From: Brienomyrus brachyistius
Taxonomy: Eukaryota; Chordata; Actinopteri; Osteoglossiformes; Mormyridae
Assembly: GCF_023856365.1 (NCBI RefSeq)
Contig: NC_064538.1
Location: 5,721,832 to 5,785,831 of the forward strand
Direction of reading: 5' to 3'
DNA: 64,000 nt
Shown: positions 57,919 to 64,000 of the stretch, piece after piece
Numbering within the stretch: the first letter of the stretch is position 1
Layout of the letters: every line of letters begins with the position of its first letter
Made by a program: the position numbers and the translations under genes
Notes under the pieces: generated by a model
Told to the model about the DNA's origin: nothing
Seen by the model: the letters and a program-made list of their open reading frames with translations, nothing else
The model's database searches: none

Positions 57919-59636
57919 ATATACCGCGTTATATGGGATATACTGTGTTAGTGGTAGAGGCTTGGATGTCTGTGGAGAGGAGGCCCCCAAACCATTGTAG
58001 TATAATAGGACTCACAAATACAGTGTTTGTCAGGAGAAAGGCTAGTTTTAGATAGCATAGAACAAGTAAGCATTTCAAGGCTGTGATCAGACAGTACACT
58101 GCTCCGAGCAGAGATGGCATCTTCAGGGTATGATGTTCTGCCCAAACACACAACCTTTTACTTTTCATGCTTCCTGAAGTCATCCCCAAGCACTTTTCTG
58201 GTAGAGCGTGGATGTCAAACTGCGCCCCCCAGGACTGGAGTTTGACACCCTTGTGGGATATGGTCATATGCTGAAAGAGATATACCCTGATGTCCAGCAC
58301 TCAGGCAGTTGCTTTAGTGCCACCTATTGGCGGCTCTTGGGAAGTGCATATGACATCATTCGTTTGCCACCACTGGGACAAAAGCCTTCAGGGCAGGTGG
58401 ACCAGTTCACTAAGGGACAGGATCTGCAGGCCACTCCTGGGCGGATCTAGCTTTTCTCCTGATTCCATACACTAACATTCCCAGACACGGTATGCGGCAG
58501 AGTGGCTAAAAATGGACATACAGATAGTGAGAACTGTGCAATTCTACTCGCTACAACCCCTTCAGGTTGTCTGTCACGCTTTAGTCAATTTGAAACAGTT
58601 AAGTTCCCACAGCATTGGTGTGTTTTTCCTTAGTTGAATGTGTAGCCCCTCTAAATGGACGTTTGGCTATGACAGCTACTCTGATGTACTTTCAGTGTGC
58701 GATTTAAAAATACCTCATAGACATTTGGCCACACGCAGGCCGTAATTCTGTAAAACTCTAGGAGACAAACCTGGTTCTCTCAAGCATTTTACTGTGGAGC
58801 CTCTTAGGGTCCATTGGTTGATTAAAGTGCTTTTTCTGCCCCTAAATCAAAATAAAGGACATACGTTAATTAATTTTACATAATCTTCAATATAGTCGGC
58901 TCATGGTTTCTATAGCAGCAGAACAAACGTATTTCTTTAGTGTAAATAAATGTCTTATTAAGCAGTCTGCTTAATTTGCAGGCAGATCATTTCAGAAGCA
59001 CTAATTGTGGTCTGTGGCAATTAGTACAGGAGATACTTTGAGGAGCAGTAGCTGCATGCTTTGCAGATTTATTAAAAACACTTGTCCCATTAGCGAACTC
59101 ACGACCAGGCTTTCTAATTAACAAGTCCAGAAAGACTAATTTGAGACCTGCCCACGGTATCTGACAAATATCTTTCCAGTTTCCACCGATCAAGCCTTGA
59201 GCATTGCACTTAAATTAATTTCGGTTCACGGCAGTCGCTAATGAAAGTGCGATGGCGGGCTTGGTGCTGGGCTTTGCTCACTCTTCTTGTCACGCCCCCC
59301 CGGGCTGTCTTGACGGCTGAGATGGAGGCATCTCGTGACCCTCGAGCGGATTTCTCATGTGACATCATTAGATGTGACATCATCATCATTTGAACCAACC
59401 TCCAAAGGGTCAAAAGGTTAGCGTGTCAAGGAAGGGGATCATGATCGGAAACTAATCCTGGAGTTCTGGCTTCTCCACCAGAGGAACTGATGCCATTCTG
59501 TGTTCATAACGTACCAGCATAATGTAATTAAGTGGCGTTTTACATAATTTTATCACAAAATTGTTCAGTACCTAAACACTGAATATACACCGATATCTGT
59601 CTGTCTGGCACAGGACAGTGTCAGTGACCCCAGGGC
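57919..59636. other. Intergenic sequence
   Basis: No gene is supported. GTGGATGTCAAACTGCGCCC ... GGAGTTTGACACCC (58209-58250) is an inverted-repeat start typical of small fish DNA elements, but the other end is not seen. 58880-59240 is AT-rich unique DNA with GTCTTATTAAGCAGTC and TTTCTAATTAACAAG motifs. Confidence 0.38.
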
Positions 59637-59662
59637 ACACGCACACACACACACACACACAC
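59637..59662. repeat. (CA)n microsatellite
   Basis: Thirteen near-perfect CA units with one CG. Confidence 0.9.
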
Positions 59663-59859
59663 GCCGTTTATACATAAATATCTGAATACTTTTTTATACA
59701 TTATTTTTTACCCTTTTCTGTATTCACTGTTATAACACGTAAGGTCCACGTTTCTACACGAATGTAATCCAAATGTAAATTGCTGCTAGAAAACTACCAA
59801 ATCAAAAAGCTATTTCCATATGCAAACGTGCCGCTTTTACACAGAGGATGCTGTTTTCG

Positions 59860-60450
59860 CTTTGATGTCGCGCGCACATTTTGCGCCCTTGCTTACGTCA
59901 AGTCTCCTAGCGCTAGTTTTTTGGGGCTTTTTTCCAACCTCAGGATGCTACAGTAGTCATCTAAGCTCACTGCAAGAGATTAGCGGCCATTTTCTCTTCA
60001 GTCGCTCCCCAATTTGCCGTGCCGTTGGCGGATAATTTGATTTTTCTTACCACACATTGACCCCCTCTTCCAAAGTTCTCCCTGCAATTAACACGCTGGT
60101 GCAGGGGACACGGCGAATGAACTCAATTCGCAGCGGTGCCGCGATATTTCACCATGGCCGCCACTGGAAGGGTTTGGCGCCATTACGAGTCTCAGACGAG
60201 CAGATAAAGTGCGGCCCGGCTTCCTGCGGCACGGACTGGCACGGGATAATGAACAGCGTTGCGGCTCCTAGCGCCGAAGGCTGTGCTGTTCATTCACGAT
60301 GAGGTAAACAGAACCGCGGAGCTGTTGTGCTGTGTAATCTCCGGAGCTGGCACAAAAAAGAAAGGAAAAGAATTATATATTCATAGGAACCGCCTGAGTA
60401 ACGGAACCCGGGCAATCCTTGATGTTAGACCAGCGGGAGGCTAATTTGTT
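59860..60450. other. CpG-containing unique block
   Basis: CpGs are frequent (GATGTCGCGCGCACATTTTGCG, CAATTCGCAGCGGTGCCGCG, AGCGCCGAAGG) in repeat-free DNA, with GATAATTTGATTTTTC in the middle. No exon is defensible. It may be regulatory. Confidence 0.28.
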
Positions 60451-60939
60451 GTCATCCTATGTATGCTTGCAGGCCTAAGGTAAAGGGGGGGGGTGTGGGA
60501 GGTGCCACAGATGTTAGGCACAGAGACGGCAGAACTGGCTCCCAAGGGAGGATAACCCATTTGAGGAAGGCAAGAAACTGTGGCGATAATACGAAGGCAT
60601 CGAAAGGAGCTGGTGTGCTGCTGGCTGACGCAGGTCGACCGGAGGCGTAGGAGGGGCTCCGCAGTATGCTGCCTCCCTGAGGTGACGGAAGAAAGGGCCG
60701 TGTGATGCACCACCAGGGGCATCACTAGGGCTGTTTTTTTTTTTTTTTTTGGGGGGGGGACTTTAGCCCTCCTCCAAATAAACGTACATTAATTAGTTAA
60801 AACAGTGTTCTCTCATTCATTTTCATTGAAATCAGACCCCCCAGTAATGTTCCGCTAAGGTGCGTGTGAAACAAACGCGCAAATAGGAAAAGCTGGCTCA
60901 AGTCGGAGTTCCCCGGAATTTTATTAACGGGTCACATAG
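60451..60939. other. Intergenic sequence with T17G9 tract
   Basis: T17 followed directly by G9 at 60734-60759, and G9 at 60485-60493. The flanking GGCATCACTAGGGCTG and GACTTTAGCCCTCC look like part of an unnamed repeat. Confidence 0.35.
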
Positions 60940-61370
60940 CGCTGCGATTGTCTGGATGGGAGGCGGGAGGTTTCGGCACTGGGGCGGAAATATAACCCGA
61001 ACGACTCGAATATATACGGTCTGTAACTTTTCCGGCGCGATCTCCGTATTATTACACGTCAAGGGAAATCAATGAGTCCCGCGCTGCGGAGAATGATCAT
61101 TGGGCGCTAATAGCACGGCGTATTTTATACAGAACATAGTGCGGGCAGAATCAGTCCCGGCACTGGAGGGAATGGAGGGGAAGGTGCGCACCGCCGCCGC
61201 TGATGGATGGTCTGTATTACCGCAGGGGCCGCCGTGTCTCACGTCGTTAGAGCCGGAGGGGAGTCCCGCTCTTCGGCCCGGCGCACATGCTGCACCTGCG
61301 CATTTCGCAGTCCGAGCCTGTGCAGAAAAGCCCGCATGCTTTTCCGGCGTTGTACCGTGAGCTAACTCCT
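60940..61370. other. CpG-rich block, possible CpG island
   Basis: Dense CpGs through TTTTCCGGCGCGATCTCCG, CGCGCTGCGG, GCGCACCGCCGCCGC, CGGCCCGGCGCAC and TTCCGGCGTTGTACCG. An 86-codon plus frame (61100-61360) is open because stops are rare in such DNA. It is compatible with a promoter-associated or enhancer island. Confidence 0.32.
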
Positions 61371-61627
61371 CCCATCAATGACTAACAACCACGCAATAAG
61401 CTTATTAATAAATAACGGCTGCTTCATCAGTAGTCTGTGGTCTTCAAATATATTTAGGATTTTTTTTTTCCGGCTGCATAAATTAGCATGTGATCGACTT
61501 AAGATTCATATAAATTGAGTGTTTAGCATATTGGATTAAATGAAGGTTGAGAATTATTCAGAATTTCAATAAAAACAATATTCAACATGAAGGCAATTAC
61601 ACTTATATTTTCCATACATATCCGCAG

Positions 61628-61660
61628 GGCACACACACACACAGACACACAGACACAGTA
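61628..61660. repeat. CA-rich microsatellite
   Basis: (CA)n with CAGACA interruptions. Confidence 0.85.
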
Positions 61661-61683
61661 CGATGTGGGGGCTGGTATTTATA

Positions 61684-61786
61684 CAGCTCTGTGGGTTAGC
61701 CTGATGATGCTGTGATGGGAAGATTCCTGGCTAAAATCGCACCCTCAGCCAAATAGTCAGCTCTCAGGTGGGCCCCTAAGCAAGTG
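61684..61786 (+). mobile_element. SINE fragment, degenerate
   Basis: CTCTGTGGGTTAGCCTG ... GGAAGATTCCTGGCTAAAATCGCACCC, then GTGGGCCCCTAAGCAAGTGC. The order (tRNA-like head, damaged box B, AGCAAG motif) matches the SINE at 62195. Diverged. Confidence 0.45.
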
Positions 61787-61861
61787 CTTTTGGAGTGTGG
61801 ACCCTAAGCTTTGCTCTCAACTGTATGTGTGCAGTATAGGGCTTCCGGACTTCTGGAGCAA

Positions 61862-62045
61862 AGCAGAGGTGCCGGTCCATTGCAGGGCACATGCTCATGC
61901 TTCACAGGCAATTTGGAGACGCCCATGGCAGTCACTGGCCAACACTGGGACCAATATGCAGATTCCACCCACACAAGGTTGTGGGTTGAACACCCAACCT
62001 TGGAGGTCTAAGACAGACAGCTGCTACCTGCCGTGTCACCATAAT
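61862..62045 (-). mobile_element. V-SINE copy, antisense, degenerate
   Basis: On the plus strand GGTCCATTGCAGGGCACATGC leads through GGCAATTTGGAGACGCCCATGG and CCAATATGCAGATTCCACCC to GAACACCCAACCTTGGAGGTC and CTGCTACCTGCCGTGTCACC. This is the reverse complement of a V-SINE, with head and box B at the high-coordinate end. Internal deletions have shortened it. Confidence 0.65.
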
Positions 62046-62194
62046 AGAACATCTTTTTACCAATTAGCATATTAAGCAATCATTGCTATTGTGGAATGCC
62101 AAAGGGCTGTGTAATTGTTTCAAAATCATTCAGTATAGATGATGAGAATAATTTTGGGTAGTTTTTGTTGACTGATTTCTATTTGTTTGGATCT

Positions 62195-62362
62195 ATGTGT
62201 GGCTCAGTGGGTTGGGGCTATGTGCTTTTGAACAGAAGGTTGTTGGTTCGAATCCCTTGGTTCACTATGGGGTCCTTTAGCAAGGCCCTTATACCTAATT
62301 GCTCCAGGGACTGGCTGACCCTGTACGTCACTTTGGATGAAGGTGTCTGCTAACTAACTATA
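62195..62362 (+). mobile_element. tRNA-derived SINE with L2-type tail
   Basis: Box A TGGCTCAGTGG (62200-62210), perfect box B GGTTCGAATCC (62245-62255), then a body with TTTAGCAAGGCCC and TTGCTCCAGGGACTGGCTGACC, and a 3' end CACTTTGGATGAAGGTGTCTGC, the tail shared by fish SINEs and L2-type LINEs. It ends in a CTAACTAACTA repeat. The promoter boxes are intact, so it could in principle be transcribed by polymerase III. It is not a tRNA gene: there is no acceptor-stem pairing or 3' end after box B. Confidence 0.8.
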
Positions 62363-62509
62363 AATTTGTGGATGGGGGGATGCCGAGTGAATTGAGGAAA
62401 TGTGAATCTCCAAGGACACACTGTTCAAAATTTAAATCCGCAGCAGATCTCTCCTCTGCACCTATAATTAGTCATTAGACAAAGTTGTACTTTAGTGCTT
62501 CACTTTAAT

Positions 62510-62551
62510 GTGACCCTGTAGCCCCGTAATGGATAAATGGGATGGATGGAT
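62510..62551 (+). mobile_element. V-SINE tail fragment
   Basis: TGTGACCCTGTAGCCCCG followed by TAATGGATAAATGGGATGGATGG matches the last 40 bases of the V-SINE consensus seen elsewhere in the window. Confidence 0.4.
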
Positions 62552-63465
62552 TTCATAAAATAACATAATTTCCGGAGACTCAGCTTGTCAGAAGGCAACT
62601 GGTTCCTTAAAAGTGGCTTTTCCTTCTCGGGAGTGTGGTGGGAAGCATTAGCTCCGGCATTGCTGGATCGTTATCCGAATCCCGGAGCCTCGCCGGAGAT
62701 CGGGAGGCGGAACAGTCGGCAGCTGGCGGGGGCCGGCGTCAGGCGGTGTGTATAGAGGGTGGGTAATGGCTTCCCCCAGTCCCTCCCCAGCTCCGTATCA
62801 TGCCGATGTGACAGCCGTAGCGATTCCCCCGCATCCGCGGGATAGGCCTCGCCTAATAGGCTGGGCCTTGTCGTGTCCTCAGCCTGAGAGGGCTCCTGTC
62901 ACTTCCTGTGTCAGCATCAGTCACCCACCCCCCTCCCCCCCCGCCGGTGAGTCTTACCTACACCATCTTCTACTTTACAGTTGATGGGGAAACTTAAATA
63001 GACGTTAACATTGGGTTCGGAAACCTATCTGGTAATCTTTATGATTATGGGCTTTGTTTGAACCCCCCCCCAGTGACGGGTGGGGGGGGGTGACAGGAAG
63101 TCAGTGAGAGTACGATAAAACCAGGAGGTGCACAAACAATCAGTGACCCCTGGGTAATAACACAGCCCCCCCCAACGGCTCACAGGTGTGAGATGGGATG
63201 GGGGTGGGGGGCTGCTATTTTAGCAGTTTGCCTGGCAGTGTCAGGTGAGCTGGTCCTGTGCTTGACAGGCTGAGGGACTCAGAGATCCAGCTAGAGCAGG
63301 AGAGAAGGGGACAGGGACGTGCTGAAAGGAAAGTGCAAATGAGAGAGTAAAATGAAGAGTTGTGCTCCAGCCGCAGAGCCTTACTCTGCCATGCCGTCAT
63401 GCCAGTGGGGGCGGGGGGCTGCTGAGGCTGTGGTTGCTGGAAAGCCCTCCTTAGTCAAGCATTAT
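62552..63465. other. Intergenic, partly CpG-rich sequence
   Basis: 62640-62870 is CpG-rich (GATCGTTATCCGAATCCCGG, CTCGCCGGAGATCGGG, GGGGGCCGGCGTCAGGCGG). 62930-63215 has many C7-9 and G9 runs. No exon is defensible. Confidence 0.35.
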
Positions 63466-63519
63466 TCTTACAACAACAATAACAATAATAATAACAAAAA
63501 CAATAATAATAATATTAGG
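63466..63519. repeat. (AAC)n/(AAT)n microsatellite
   Basis: ACAACAACAATAACAATAAT with AAC and AAT units and A-rich interruptions. Confidence 0.85.
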
Positions 63520-63687
63520 GCCGACCATGGGATTTTTTTTAAGGAGGGGCATAAGAGAGCCCATAATTAGTGTAGATGGGCCAACCTTATCATTAGCCAA
63601 TGATGTGTTTTGAATTGGTTAGTGACAGGGCAGGGGCACTCTGAGGACCAATCAGCTGGGGCCAGTGTCCCTGGGCCCTGTATGAGC

Positions 63688-63692
<5 letters not shown>

Positions 63693-63719
<27 letters not shown>
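63693..63719. repeat. (AAT)n microsatellite
   Basis: Nine AAT units, following CCTGTATGAGCCCCTG, which looks like the end of an unnamed repeat at about 63540-63692. Confidence 0.9.
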
Positions 63720-63742
63720 CAAAGACAAGTGGGTACAGAAAA

Positions 63743-63874
63743 GGATGGATGGATGGATGGGTGGGTGGATGGATGGATGGATGGATGGATGGGTGGATGG
63801 ATGGATGGGTGGGTGGGTGGATGGATGGATGGGTGAATGGATGGATGGGTGGGTGGATGGATGGATGGATGGAT
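63743..63874. repeat. (GGAT)n tetranucleotide satellite
   Basis: About 130 bases of GGAT units with GGGT and GAAT variants, followed by a short (AAT)n. Long minus-strand frames over it (repeated SIHP/THPS) are repeat translation, not proteins. V-SINE tails end in GGATGG, so such a tract may have grown from one. Confidence 0.95.
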
Positions 63875-64000
63875 TGATAATAATAATACTTAGGTAACTG
63901 CAGAGCCTCAACTCTACAGAATATCATAATCACTGAAGGCATCGACGTGTCCACATCCAAACCAGGCCTGTCCCTCTGGATCTGTCCTTGTATCTCCACC

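Noticed and set aside
62195..62270. tRNA gene
   Set aside because: Boxes A and B are intact, but the tRNA stems do not close and the sequence continues into a SINE body and LINE-type tail.
63743..63874. CRISPR-like array or protein-coding repeat
   Set aside because: The period is 4 bases with no unique spacers. This is a vertebrate microsatellite.
63567..63999. Two frames of about 115 codons with SIHP/THPS repeats
   Set aside because: Translation of the GGAT tetranucleotide satellite.

Overview
The window reads as nuclear DNA of a ray-finned (probably teleost) fish. The evidence is the repeat content: tRNA-derived SINEs of the V-SINE (DANA/mermaid-like) type ending in GGATGG repeats, tRNA-derived SINEs with an L2-type LINE tail, L2-clade LINE relics, a Ty3/gypsy relic, a Tc1-like transposon relic, hAT elements, and many CA, AAT and GGAT microsatellites. 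I cannot name the species. There is no operon-like gene density and no complete protein-coding gene that I can support. Nearly all of the longest open frames are chance or lie inside repeats.

Layout. 0-9 kb: AT-rich unique sequence, an AT-rich inverted-repeat element (2.8 kb), an LTR-like fragment (3.1-3.4 kb), an antisense V-SINE (6.8 kb) and a 778-bp non-autonomous hAT element with recognisable terminal repeats (7.8-8.6 kb). 9-15 kb: unique sequence, some of it CpG-rich or rich in TAATTA-type motifs. 15-17 kb: a short element with perfect terminal inverted repeats sitting between CA tracts, an old V-SINE and a gypsy relic. 17-21 kb: unique, possibly regulatory. 21-30 kb: repeat-rich, with an exon-like segment, an L2 LINE, a well-preserved V-SINE, a Tc1-like relic and two SINEs side by side. 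30-36 kb: mostly unique, with the best coding candidate of the window, a 3'-terminal exon on the minus strand (34.1-34.3 kb) with a membrane segment and a poly(A) signal, and a possible upstream exon interrupted by a stop codon. 38-39 kb: a second LINE relic. 39-57 kb: mostly unique sequence with many long G or C homopolymers, plus a second copy of the CA-flanked element and a 160-bp hAT-type element. 57-64 kb: SINE fragments and CpG-rich stretches, ending in an AAT/GGAT satellite.

The long gene-poor stretches with blocks rich in homeodomain-like (TAATTA) motifs look like the regulatory landscape of a developmental gene outside the window. That is an inference from texture only. The most interesting items are the element family always found between TG/CA tracts, the orphan membrane-protein exon, an unrecognised exon-like segment at 21.7 kb, and the excess of long G/C homopolymers.
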